Assembly: GCF_030272615.1 (NCBI RefSeq)
Contig: NC_081409.1
Location: 241,324,332-241,388,331, forward strand
Reading direction: 5' to 3'
DNA: 64,000 nt
DNA from: Cryptomeria japonica
Taxonomy: Eukaryota; Streptophyta; Pinopsida; Cupressales; Cupressaceae
The position numbers were made by a program, and so were the translations under genes. This document shows positions 21,856-33,549 of this stretch, piece after piece; position 1 is the first letter of the stretch, and each line of letters starts with the position of its first letter. The notes under the pieces were generated by a model, which was given only the letters and a program-made list of their open reading frames with translations, was not told the origin of the DNA and made no database searches.

Positions 21856-23550
21856 CTTTACTTTGTATTGATGAGGCATTTGTACTTTTGATCTGATATC
21901 ATTGTATACTGGGACTTTTATTGATTTATGATGATCTATATGCAGACATGGACTCTATATGATGATGATCTTTATTATGCATGTTACTCTATTTGATGAT
22001 GATCTGTATGCATTGATTAGATGGATGATGTGATGATCTTTTTTTTCTTCATTATGATGATGTTTTATATGATGATGCAATGATGAAATGTTTGTGATTT
22101 TTTATTTTGATGACCTTGGATGCAACTGAAAATGTTTTACTAACTCAAATGGTATGAATGCAATGATCTATATGGGAATGCAAATGAATGATTGATTGCT
22201 TTAATGTTTATGCATATAATGATTATGAATCTAAGTGCACAGATGCAACTAAATGATCTTTAATGAAATGATAATGCAAATAATAATGATGATACACCAC
22301 ATGATTAATGAAATGCACTTAATTAAATGCAAACTAATGCAATGATTAAAATGCAACTAAATAAAATGGGTGATGATTAAAATGATTCTAAAAATTAATG
22401 CACCTATAATGATCAAATGCAAATTGTTTTTTTGTTTGTCCAAGTATACTCAATCTTTATTCATGACCGTTGATCTATGAATGAAATGAAATGCTTATAA
22501 CACAACTGACATTGAATGCTTATAATGCAGATGAATAATGAGCTAATGAAATGATATAACTAAAAATGATACTGACATTCTTCATATGTTATCTTGTAAC
22601 AGTGCTTGATTTCATCATTGAGCTTTGAAATGTTGTAAGAAAATACAAGCAACTTGACATAATGATTCAAGATGACCTGAGTATTTCTTACATGGATTTT
22701 GATATAGCAAGTTAATACAAGCAACTTGATATAATGAATCAAATTGACCTGAGTATTGCTTGCAGAACAGACAAGGATTATCTCCTTTCATGCATGACTT
22801 GGAACATCCTCCTTGATCTTTTGTCGATCATATCCTTAGACAAGTACATACTTTAGTAAGAGATAAACCACAAACAACAATCAAAGAAAAATAATCATGC
22901 CCCATCATAGCTTCTCTAGTTATGGACATCCTTGAGTCGCATAGAGTACATGATTAGCAATAAAAGCAAGATATAAACACTAAATCTTGCATGTCATTCA
23001 CATGTTCTCATGGTCATTAACTGATATAATCATCTTGATGAATGATCGTTGATAATCTTTTATTACTTGTTGGTTGATTCTTCTTTTTTTGAGTTTCACG
23101 ATTCAGTTGTTATAAAATGCCTTGATCTTCGTTGCTTTGTTGCTCGTTATCTATTTCAAAACCCTAGGTGTTTTTGGTTTTTCTAATTTTTCCAAATGTT
23201 TTGGATTTTCAAAGATTTAAAAGATCACCTTAGCAAAAGGAGTCTGGATTTTGCCCTCAGCGGAAACAAAAATTAATTATGGATGTATGAATTGATCAAG
23301 ATCCAAACCATGGCGGGATACAAATGCAAATTGATTGATTTTGATAAAATCTAAGATATTGACTATGACAAGTATGTTAAAAATTGATAACTGTTAGTAA
23401 GTTGCATATTTCCTACTAAATGGTTTAAATAAATAGACGCGAAAAATGGAATGGATAAGCTAAGATAGATGGAAGCGATGGATGCGATAGGATGGAGTGG
23501 ATAGGTGCGCAAAGTGATCTCATAGATGGAGGAACCTCACTTTTTAGATA
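21856..23550. other. E2 spacer between antisense gene and integrase
   Basis: Non-coding. 21900-22440 is a low-complexity stretch of ATGATGATCT and AAATGCAACTAA words. A two-copy direct repeat follows at 22642-22763, then unique sequence with ACTTGACAT and TTGATCG words. No domain was seen in the short frames. Confidence 0.7.
22642..22763 (+). repeat. Two direct repeats of about 50 bases in E2 spacer
   Basis: Copies near 22642 and 22714 share ATACAAGCAACTTGA, TAATGA and GACCTGAGTATT. The same place and the same GACCTGA core as in E1 and E3. Confidence 0.72.
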
Positions 23551-23574
23551 GCGCCTGTTTACCAGGTTTTCACC
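23551..23574 (-). other. Conserved stem-loop after integrase (E2)
   Basis: The plus strand reads GCGCCTGTTTACCAGG, then TTTTCACC. CCTG and CAGG can pair around GTAAA (minus strand). A pyrimidine-rich run follows at 23590-23740. Confidence 0.62.
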
Positions 23575-23769
23575 ATCTAAATTTATTGCATTTTTTCCCT
23601 TTTCTTCTTTTTTTTAATTTCTTTTAACTGTTTTATGCTCTTTTTTTTAGGGATTTTCTGCTTTTTCTTATTTTTTACTAATTTCTTTAGGACTTTATAT
23701 GCTTTTTTATTGATTTTTTCAGGACTTTATATCTCAAGCATAGAATTTCTTGAGATGGATGGAATTGAT

Positions 23770-25100
23770 AGGTTCATCAAACTAATCACCTTCAAGGGTA
23801 GATAGCTTGTATGCTCCTGAGCCATATGTTGCTACTATGACAAAAGGTCCTAGCCAATTTGGATCAAATTTACCCTTCTTTTCTTGGTCTTGTTGATTTC
23901 TTGGATTCTCCGTTAGAACTATATCTCCAATTTGAAAAATGTGTGGCTTGACTCTATGCTTATAACTTTGTGCCATTCTTTGTTGATACACTTTCAAATG
24001 AACTGTTGCATTTTGGCGACATTCCTGGATCAGTTCAAGTTCTTGGAGTCTAGAGACTCATTGTTCTTCCTCTGGTATAAGACCTTTCAAGGAAACTCGT
24101 AGAGAAGGCATCTCTACTTCTACTGGTAATGTGGCTTTTGATCTATAGACTAATCAATATGGAGTTACCCCCATTGGTGTGCGAATGCTAGTTCGGTATG
24201 CCCAAAGAGTAGGATTTAGCTAAATGTGCCAGTCTTTTCCAACTTCATTGACTGTTTTCTTCAATATTTTCAAGATAGCTTTGTTTGATCCCTCATCTTG
24301 ATCATTTCCTTGTGGATAATACGGAGTAGAAAACCTAAGTTGGATATGAAATTGCTCACATAGTTCCTTCACATCTTGATTCTTAAATGGTCGTCCATTG
24401 TCAGTGATAATGGTCATAGAAGCTCCATAGCGACAAATTATATAATTCAAGATGAATGATGATATTTGTTTTCCTGTTACTTTTGTCAGAAGTATTGCTT
24501 CAATCCATTTAGTGAAATATTCAATAGCAGTCAGAATGAACATATTTCCATTAGAAGATGAAGGATTTATCTTTCCTACCAAATCAAGGCCCCATTGAGA
24601 AAATGGCTATGATCCGACCATAGGATACAATTCTTGTGCTGGTGCGTGAATGAGATTCCCATGGATCTAACATTGTTTGCATGTTTTGGCATATGTGAAT
24701 GAATCTCTCTCCATAGTAGGCCAATAGTAACCCATACAAAGAAGTTTCTTAGCCAGTGTTAAGCCACTTGAGTGTGTGCCACAAATACCTTTGTGAACTT
24801 CATTAAGAACTTTCTCAGATTCTTCTTGTTCAAGACATCTCAATAAAGTACCATCTAGACCTCGCCTATATAAGGTATCAACAATAATAGTATAGCGGGA
24901 TGACTGATGGATAAAATTTCTTCTTTGATTGCGGGATAGATCGGGAGGAAGGATATTCTCTTTTAAGTACTGATAGGTTTGGTCATATAAGGATTGATTG
25001 ATTCCTGATATATGACAAATCATGTAGGTATGTTGGGATTGAATGGTAGGGGTTAATATATCTTTCACGAGGAACTCATAACGTTGTTGATTCTCCCGAT
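23770..25100 (-). pseudogene. E2 integrase
   Basis: Zinc-binding part: VHKGICGTHSSG (about 24785) and CKQC (about 24675), followed by a stop where E1 has Leu. DDE core: PFSQWGLDL (about 24590), ITDNGRPF (about 24395), and GNDQDEGSNK (about 24300), so all three acidic residues are visible. WHIQLNP-like sequence is interrupted by a stop at about 24220. The C-terminal part (23997-23782) reads GDIVLTENPRNQ, then LGPFVIV and GAYKL, a GPY/F end. Its structure is more intact than in E1. Confidence 0.88.
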
Positions 25101-25104
25101 TCTG

Positions 25105-25481
25105 CAAGAGAGATGTTGTTGTAGCCATTGCATCTGCTGCTTTATTCTCATTTCTTGGGATTTGAGTAAATGATATTTCTGCAAAGTGTTCTTTAAACTC
25201 TTCTACCAGCTATTTGTAAGGCATAATCTTGTCATCCTTAGTTTGATAATCATCATTTATTTGGTTGATGATAAGCTGTGAATCATGATAAACATGTAAT
25301 TCCTTGATGTTCCAGTCAATAGCCATTTTGAGCCCAATAGTCAATGCTTCATATTTTGCAGTATTGTTTGTGCATGGAAACCGCAATCGATATGATTTTG
25401 GAATTGTATGTCCCTGAGTGTGATGAATAAAATTCTTGCACCTGGTCCATATTGTGTATAAGAACCATCAAAGTGCAATTC
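25105..25481 (-). pseudogene. E2 second (archaeal-type) RNase H, catalytic Glu replaced
   Basis: Residues in order: LHFDGSYTQ (about 25475), NNTAKYEAL (about 25360), VYHDSQL (about 25290), and KAADAMATT (about 25130). The second acidic residue is Lys (AKYEAL) where E3 has AEYKAL. A frame break near 25400 separates the first motif from the rest. With the Glu lost, the domain would not be expected to work even if read through. Confidence 0.8.
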
Positions 25482-26880
25482 CCAAAATTTTGTACTTACT
25501 GTCAGAATGTTTGCATTAGGAAATTCAATGTGCAATGGTATGTTATTTTGTAAAGGAGTTTCAGCTAATTGATCAGCAATGACATGTCCTTTGATAGATT
25601 TTTGATCAACATACTCTATATCAACTTCACTCAGTATCATAACCCATTTGGCTAATCTGCCTGTCAAATTTGACTTGTTCAACAAATACTTTAGTGGATC
25701 TATCTTTGCTATTAGCTTCACAGAATGAGTCAACATATAATGTCATAGCTTCTGAGTTGCAAATACAACTGCTAGACATGTCTTCTCTATTGATGTATAA
25801 TTCAGTTCATAGCCGACAAGTGTTCTACTGATGTAATATACTACTCTTTATTTTCCTTCTTCGTCATGTTGAGCTAGTAGAGCATCTAATGATACATTTG
25901 TCATCGAGATATAGGGCAACAATTGTTTCTCTTTGATTGGTGATACCAGTACTGGAGGATTCATGAGATATTTTTTGATTTGCATAAAAGCTTCTTCACA
26001 TTTCTGATCCCATTTGAATGGAACATTCTTATGTAAGAGATGAGTGAATGGATGATATCTATCTGCTAGTTGAGAGACAAATTTTATGATTGATTGCAAT
26101 CTTCCTTGTAAAGATCGCAATTGACTTATGTTCCTAGGTGACTCCATCTCCATGATGGCTTTTACCCTTTCAGGATCTACTTCAATTCCACAGGCTGATA
26201 TAATGTACCCAAAAAGTTTTCCTGAGGTTACTCCAAATGCACATTTCTTTGGATTTAATCTCAACTAATATCTTTCCAGCCTATCAAAGATATTGCTTAA
26301 GATGTTCAAATGTTCTTGTCTTGTATGAGATTTTGCAAGTATATCATCTACATAATCTTCCATAAATGTATGCATCATATCATGGAAAATTGTCGTCATA
26401 ACCCTTTGATAAGTCGCTCCTACATTCTTAAGCCTAAATGGCATAACATTCCAGCAATAAGTACCCCATGCATAGGTGAATGTTGTCTTTTCTTGATCTT
26501 CAGGGGCGATTCTTATTTGATTGTATCCTAATAAGCCATCCATTAATGAAAACATCTCATGCCCTGCTGATAAGTCCACAATTATATCAGTGTTGGGTAG
26601 TGGGAAATCATCTTTGGGACATGCTTTGTTCAAATCTATGAAATCGGTGTAGACTCTTATGCTTTTATCTGGATTTGACACTGGTACAATGCTTGAAACA
26701 CATTCTAGATAGGCAACAAGTCTTATGAAACCCACATCTAATAGTTTCTTTAGCTCAGCTTTTACAAGAAGAGAAATGTGTGGATGCATCTTCCTTAGCT
26801 TTTGCTTAACTAGTTTTGCTTTTAAATCCACATTGAGATGATGCATTATAAGATCTGGATTAAGTCCCGACATGTCAGCA
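25482..26880 (-). pseudogene. E2 reverse transcriptase and RNase H
   Basis: The RT open frame 26873-26265 (202 residues) has LDVGFIR, SNPDKSIRVYTDF, DGLLGYNQIRI, TYCWNVMPF, and catalytic YVDDILAKS at about 26360. A stop at 26263 is followed by LNPKKCAFGVTSGKL, then RNase H motifs TNVSLDALLAQ and, after a break near 25845, the rest to RLAKWVMILSEVDIEY (25640). Closely similar to E3. The stop at 26263 lies between the RT palm and the connection. Confidence 0.92.
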
Positions 26881-26889
26881 TAGGACCAA

Positions 26890-28720
26890 GCAAAATTTAT
26901 TTGTCTATCTGAAGAATTCCATGTATTCTTTTCTCTCTTTATCTAATAATGAGGCAGCCGAATGAGTATCTTGGGATCCTTTGATGTTCCAATGTTTATT
27001 GCTTCTGTTGGTTCTATTAGAATAGCAGATCTCTCTTGAAAATATGCAGAGAGGATGTCAAAATTTCCATCTTCTGGTGCCTCCAAGAGGTTTTCACCGT
27101 CAGATATGTCCTTTATTTTCCCTTTTGATTGATCTAGTGTTGCCATGAAATGGTTTTCAACAGTAGGTCTCTTTCCTTGTTTTATTTTAATTTTGCGACT
27201 AGAAAGTTTGGCATTCCCCTGACTGCAACAAACGTTACTTGATTCCACCATGGAAGATATCTTAGGTGTTATGGGTTCGACAACATTAAGATACACAACT
27301 AAGTCATGATCATTGGAAAAGACATCTAATTTAGGGTTTTCTATATTATCCCAATCAACTAGTTCAGGATGAAGAAGGGGTAAGTCATAATCATTGTCAT
27401 CGTTAGGTGCTTCAAATTTCATGACATAACGGTAATAATATGGCGCGAAGTAGGTAATGTCATAGATAGAATGATCTTGAGGATTATATCTCCCAATTAT
27501 TCTCCAATTAGTTACAACAAAATTAGTATTAGCATTTTGTGGTTCACACTCAAATGGATCTTCATCTGATGTTTGTCCCTTAAACGAATGGATTATATCA
27601 ACACACACGTCTTTAGTACTGCAGGTTCCTTCTTGATTATTTTCAATAAATTCATTTTCATTTTGAAGTTGACATACTGGTGCACATGATATAGAGATTT
27701 CTTTTTCTAGCTTTGTCTTCTTTCAAACTCAACTTCTTCTGGACTAATAGTCAATTCTACTTGACTATCTCTTAGTTCTTCTATGGTTTTACCATACCTT
27801 GGTACATCTTGCTCTTTATTTGATAAAAATCTGATATTTCTTGATGCTTGATCTATATGTGTTTTTGTTCCTTGTGGCGTTATTTCTTTGTCTTTTTCAT
27901 CCCCTTTCTTTTGTTGTCTTGTATATGCCTCTTTTCTCTGGATTCTAAGTTCTTCTTGTCTTCTTTCTAACTCCATCTTTTGTTTTGTAATAAATAAGTA
28001 TTCCTTTGTGATAGCTGTTTTCTCTTCATTCCTTTCTTCACTTGATATACTAGATGAAACATCTGGACCCCATTCATATTCATTTGAATCTGTCTTTGAA
28101 CCATTGTCTAGGGCTATACCACTATACCACACAGGAATGTTGTATAGTGCAAAAAGTTCTCTGATTTCTGCCATCTTGATTTTCACTGCTTTTGGAATAT
28201 CCTATTCCGATTTTGCACTTGCTCATATTCCTTGAACTTGTTGACAAGATTCTTCTTTTCTTTTGATTGCAATCTCTTCTTCTTGTTTCTTATGTTCTTC
28301 TTGTTTCTACTTATTGGCTACTATTTCTGCTGCTTGATGTAGCTTTTCTTGCCATTGTTCTTCTTTAGAGATCGATTTCTTTCTCCACTTTGGTTGTTAA
28401 TGATTATGTTGTTTTTTATTTGTTTTTATATATCCAAGCCCCGATTTATCTTCTTTAGATTGTGAGTGGGGACAAATAGGTTTTGAAATACCTCGATGTT
28501 GCTTACCAATTGGTCCTTTTCCTTCATATCCCATTTTTTGCATGATTTTATAACCATCGCCATATTGTTCTAAGGGAATATTGATTTATGCAGTTGTTGC
28601 TATAGTTTCATTTTCATATTTGTACAACCAACCAAGAATGTCCTTGTCTTTGGTTCTTCTTCAAGGGTTCTAGCTCTAACAAATGCTCCATTAAACATAT
28701 ATTTTGATTTCTCTGAGATC
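26890..28720 (-). pseudogene. E2 pol linker with G-patch-like segment
   Basis: From right to left: QKMGYEGKGPIGKQHRGI at about 28545-28490, then SGLGY at about 28440, which together look like a G-patch; a charged segment with QPKWRKKS (28395); an Arg/Glu/Gln-rich part (28186-27707) with SKTDSNEYEWGPD, ending SPEEVEFERR; a third part (27608-26943) with SIYDITYFAPYYYRYVMK and DGENLLEAPEDG. All have counterparts in E1 and E3. Function not known. Confidence 0.72.
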
Positions 28721-28722
28721 TT

Positions 28723-29400
28723 TCATTGGATATTTGTAGGATTTCCATATGACTTAGGTGAAAGTGGAAAATTATGCAAAGAATATTTTCCCGTTCCTTC
28801 ATCATTCAATTTGACCTTTTTCTCAAAGGTTTCCCATAACTTTTCTTGAATTTCTTTGGTAGGATATACCAATTCTCTGTTATGTGGAACTCTTGTATCT
28901 TGTGTTGGCTTTAGATTATTGCAATATTGGCTAGAGTCTACAATTATAGTGACCTCTTGTCCTTCATGAGGAAATTTTACACATTGATGATATGTAGAAG
29001 GAACTACTTGCATGGTGTGAATCCACGGTCTTCCTAGAAGAATATTGTAAGAGAGGTTCAAATCTAAAACCTTACATAATGTATTCCTTTCCACAGGTCC
29101 TATTTTGATTGGCAACACCACAGTTCCTTTAGAAGAATGCTATGCTTCATCATAAGCCTTAATAGTTATTTTCTTCTTTGGATCTACTGCATTTTCTGAA
29201 TATCCCAAAGCTTTTATTAAACTTAATGCACATATGTTTAAGCCTGCTCCACCATCTATGAGTATGCGTTTGACACGAGTTTTATTAATGGTGACTTCAA
29301 CATATAAAGGAGCATTGTGAGGATGTTGAAAGGATGCATCATCATTTTTAGAAAATGATAAGCAATGAGGGGCTATAAGGTGTCCCACCATGTTTTGGAA
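28723..29400 (-). pseudogene. E2 aspartic protease
   Basis: Catalytic VKRILIDGGAGLNIC at about 29280-29235; ITIKAYDEA at about 29145 runs into a stop; then VLPIKIGPVERN and [12 protein letters not shown] (about 29030). The C-terminal side holds VPHNRELVYPT and continues into GTGKYSLHNFPLSPKS. E3 has EYSLEP at the same place. It would process the polyprotein. Confidence 0.86.
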
Positions 29401-31325
29401 CTAATCCACATCCAAGTCTTTTGGAACTGTTGTCTCCACTAAAGCTTTTTCCAAATTTTCCTTATGCATAGGTGAAACTTTGAGAAGTTCCAAAATTGAT
29501 ATTTGAGCAGGTGTCCTTTGTAATTTATCTACTAAATTGTATTGTTCTGAAGTGGATGTTGAGTCTTTTATTGTACCTGGAAAGGTGACCTTTGCTTTGC
29601 TTCTCGTAATGACATTGATTGGCTCTGAAGGCGGATTATCCTTAACAATGATGACATTTACCACATCATCATATGTATAAGTGTAGTTCACTTTTGCTTT
29701 TCCTTGTCATCTTTTAATTGGGATGGTTCACCTTTGTCATAATTCAGGAGTGGAGTTTTGAAAGCTAGGTGTTATTCGTTTGTCTTATGGCTATCCACTG
29801 TGATAGTTCCATTATCGATTAGACCCTGGATAAGGTGTTTCAATCTCTGGCAATCATTTGTTTGGTGTCCTTTATTATGATGGTAATTACAAAAATGATT
29901 GTCATTCCACCAATTAGGCTTGACTGGTGGTTCATAACTTCTTTCTTCTGGTAAAACAATCAATTTGTTTGCAAGAAGAGTTTTTAAAGCTGATTCTAAT
30001 GGTTCTCCAATGTTTGTGAATTTCTTGCAAGGATTGGAGAAGAAAGACTTGGCTTTATTGCTTTCTTGATTGTTATTGTTTGGGATTTGACTTGATAGAT
30101 TAAAAATTGGTTGTTGTTTCATAGCACTATTGTCGTCATGTCCTCCATTGATGGCATTCCTATTCTTTGACCAAAATTTGGGTTTTTCATTGTTGTCGTT
30201 GTAAGAATTATTGTAAAGTTTTAGCTCTCCTTTCTTTACCATCGCATCTTCTATTTTCAGACTATTCTCAATCATCTTGGCAAAGGAGGGAGGACATTGC
30301 ATTTTTAGTCGATAACTCATTTCACTGATAAGATTATCAATGAATATGTCCATCTTTTCTTGATCGGGTACATCTCTTGGATACCTATTAAACATCCGTT
30401 TCCATCGCTACAAGAAGATCATAAAAGATTCACCATTCTTTTGTTTAACATTGCATAAATCCAGCATTGTTATCTCATTCCTTACATTGTAGGAATACTA
30501 TGAAATAAATCTATTCACGAGTTCTTCAAAAGATTTGATTCCAGATGGTAATCTTGAAAACCATTCCATTGATTGCCCATTTAAACTCCTAGGGAAAAGA
30601 CGCATCCGGTAAGTTTCGTTGTGCGCAAATTCCATACTCATAGTACAAAACTCCCTAATGTGATCATGAGGATTAGATTTTCCATCGTATTTATCATATT
30701 TAGGGATCTCGCAATGTTGTGGAAATGGTGCCATATTCATTTTTTTATCGAAAGGATATGGGCAGATATCTTCTAATGAATACTTCTTGGAGCTTGTTCC
30801 ATTTTGCATATCTTGTATCTGTTGTTGTAGAGTTTGCATTTGTTGAGTGAGGTTTAACAACAAATTATCCATATAGTTTCTCCTTATTTCTTCATAAGTT
30901 CTTTTATCACTACGCTCTTTTCTTATGTCATCTCGTTCTTATTTCTTCATAAGTTCTTTTATCACTACGTTCTTTCTTGTCTCCTCATGACTTTCTTTGT
31001 TCTCATCTTCGTTATTTGGATCATTTGCATTTTGGGTGTTACTTGCCTCTGCATCTTGTTTCAAGCTTTATATGTTAAAGTCTTGTGGTAATTTAGCTCC
31101 TAATTTTGCCAACATCAAAAGATATTTCTCTTCTTGTTTTGCCAATAATTTTTCCATTAGTCTATCAAATTTGAAATCTTGCTCAAGGTCTCTAATGGTG
31201 TCATTGACAGCTTCTTCATCAACGGCGGTATACCCAAAAGTTTGGAATATCGAATTATCTTCCTCCTCCATTTGTTTTTGTTGTTTTCTAAGTTGTTCGT
31301 ATTGAGCTCTAGTCCAAACTTGCAT
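29401..31325 (-). pseudogene. E2 Gag
   Basis: The start MQVWTRAQYEQL at 31325 was chosen as the first ATG of the frame before the capsid-like region. A stop stands at about 31067 (after QDFNI), then a 55-base tandem duplication (30883-30990) that shifts the frame. The capsid-like part (30872-30498) has YPFDKKMNMAPFP, YDGKSNPHDHIREF, RLFPRSLNGQSMEWFSRL. The nucleocapsid knuckle at about 29890-29850 is HFCNYHHNKGHQTNDC, that is CX2HX4HX4C. MFNRYPRDVPDQEKM and EMSYRLKMQCP are the capsid C-terminal part. The C-terminal end reads VPKDLDVD before protease. Confidence 0.85.
30883..30990. repeat. 55-base tandem duplication in E2 gag
   Basis: CTTATTTCTTCATAAGTTCT starts at 30883 and again at 30938, and the match continues through TTTATCACTACG. 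55 is not a multiple of three, so the second copy breaks the frame. Confidence 0.88.
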
Positions 31326-32019
31326 ATGATTGTTTCAAAAAAAATTGAAGTTTCCAAAGGACAACTCAATAAGTGATTATTGGTTTAGGAAGATATGCTT
31401 TGTTGATTTTACCACTATTGTTTGTTCGTTGTGATAAAGCATCTCTTTGTTGAAAAGAAAGTCCTTGCAAAATTTCTCCATAAAAATATGTCCCATAGCC
31501 ACGTAAGTAGTGACGAAAATAATGTAGGAATGTCCTATGTTTTAATAAGATCTTGCGATTGATATACAAGAATCTTATTCTTTTCTGGGTAGCTTTATAA
31601 TTGAGTTTTCTTTTCTTAAGACGATACTTAAAATTCATATAAGCATCTGATAGTTCACAAGTTTGTTTGATTCCAATGTTGGTGCAATTTTGATTTTGAT
31701 ATGACCTAGGTTCAAAATAGGAAAGATATATCCAAGACAATGAACACAAGATGAATTGATCAAGCTTCGTGATAAAAGATTTGATATATCCTGATGAGAG
31801 ACTTGACAAGGATGTTGATTTTTTTGCACTTAAAATGTTTGAATCAATAGCTTGTTGAATGTTTAGGATTATGGAAACTTTTCGGAAATAGCATGTTGGA
31901 TTAGTGACCCAGTTGTTGAACTAGTTTGAAAATGTGTGATAGTTTAGAGACAAATCTACTCAAGAAGTGTTTTGATATTGATGTTGAAATTTTGATTTGA
32001 TATGCTTTTTAGATGTGAA

Positions 32020-32110
32020 AAAGCTTTTGTGCTAACTCTTGTGGCAAATAGTATTAACTTATGTGACAAAAGCATTGTTTTGTTGTTTGAAAGCGCTATT
32101 CTGATTATGT
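32020..32110 (-). repeat. E2 leader motif array, gag-side block
   Basis: The plus strand shows AAAAGCTTTTGTGCTAA, ACAAAAGCATTG, and GAAAGCGCTATT. This is the weaker of the two leader blocks. Confidence 0.55.
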
Positions 32111-32844
32111 TTCAAGGATTCTTCTCAAATCCTTCAGCAAGTTGTTGAATTTTCACTTATTTTTTTAGATGATGATTTCCTCAGATTTTTTACCATTTTG
32201 AACATGTCATAGACATAGAAGACACAATGTTTTTGAAAAAATAAAATGTATAAGCAAGTACAAATCCTATGGCAGACTGAGACAATAATTGTTGAATCTC
32301 ACATGGGATTTCCCCCGAGGCTACGCTATTCAAAGCGGATATTTAGATGCTTGACCTCACTTGCTCCACCCTTGGCACTCACTTCTCTGGGGAAGCCAAG
32401 CACCAATTTCCATGAAAACTTCCCATGGCAAACTTTATATCTCTACTAAGAACCGTATGTGTGTGAGCCGCTTCAGAGGTCCGACCTCCTGTGCCAACAA
32501 CTAGAAGGATTTTGGCAACTAGTACAAGTGGTTTTTAGTAAAGGCTTTTGGTCATGTGGCCATACATGCAACACTTTCAGCTCTGTAAATACAAAAGGTT
32601 CCCAGCCTATAGAGGTTACGCTCCATAGGGTTTATGGAGAAACATAGTGTTGGTATGAACTTGTCAACACATGTTGCTTGTGACTTTCATCACAAACACG
32701 ATTTATTTAGAGTGGATTGGAAGGACTCGGTATTAGCCCGTTTCCACTTTAGGTCATTCATGTCTCACTGGTCCCCTCAAGGTAGCTTGGGAAGGTAGAC
32801 CCTCTAAAGGTTATACACAAAAGAAAGTAGGTCTGGTTTTCTGA

Positions 32845-32861
32845 TCACCGTATGATGGTGA
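32845..32861 (-). other. E2 leader hairpin
   Basis: TCACC and GGTGA can pair around seven bases. On the minus strand TATGCTCT precedes it and GATCAGAAAACCAGACC follows, as in E1. Confidence 0.6.
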
Positions 32862-33164
32862 GAGCATACTTACCTACTACTTCATCAAGTACAAAAAACA
32901 CAAGTCCATTTTAGCTTTTGTAACATCTATGTGAAACTATTTTAAAGAAGTCACTCAAGAATGCAAGTTGCATGTTATTAATTTATCCCCCTTAGTTAAG
33001 CTAAATGAGCATGACATGATGTGTTACTTTCCAAATTAGAGCTCTTAATTAACTAGGTGAGGAAATGCATTATTTATTTATTTTTAAATAACCCTACATA
33101 TGCATGTCAATAGTTTAAAAAATTTAAGTTCTTGGACATTCAGACCTACAAGAAAATTTTGTCA

Positions 33165-33485
33165 GTTGCAAACAAAAGTGCTATCCTAATAAATGCGTTG
33201 TCTTTCACTTCAAAAGCGCTAACCTAAATGACAAAAGCGCTAACTTGAAACACAAAAACACTGCTCTGCGGACTAAGAAGCGAGAATTCTCTAACAAAAG
33301 CATTAACCAAACTAACAAATGTGTGAACCTGAAGGACAAAAGCATTGTTCAGAAGATTAAATGCATTGATTTACAAACAAAAACGCTAACCTAAATGACA
33401 AATACGCTAACCTGAAGGACAAAAGCACTAACCTATCAAATAAAGACATTGTCAGAACTCACATAGGTGTCAATCTGTATTACAA
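33165..33485 (-). repeat. E2 leader motif array, PBS-side block
   Basis: The plus strand holds at least ten copies: ACAAAAGTGCTAT (33172), CAAAAGCGCTAA (33212), ACAAAAGCGCTAA (33230), ACAAAAGCATTAA (33295), ACAAAAACGCTAA (33379), ACAAATACGCTAA (33399), ACAAAAGCACTAA (33419). Reverse complement: TTAGCGCTTTTGT. Confidence 0.88.
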
Positions 33486-33549
33486 ATGCAATAAATTTGC
33501 TTTTTGTGAGAATTAGATAGGATATTAGAAACAATATGTGAGGCTCTGA

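Larger units (their letters stand above)
31326..33549 (-). other. E2 leader between gag and PBS
   Basis: No conserved gene. Motif blocks at 32020-32110 and 33165-33485, a conserved part at 32700-32890 shared with E1 and E3, and the hairpin at 32845-32861. The frames at 31366-31829 and 32246-32647 have no counterpart in the other elements. Confidence 0.72.

Noticed and set aside
32246-32647. Two plus-strand frames in the E2 leader
   Set aside because: Not conserved in E1 or E3; the composition looks like structured leader RNA rather than protein.
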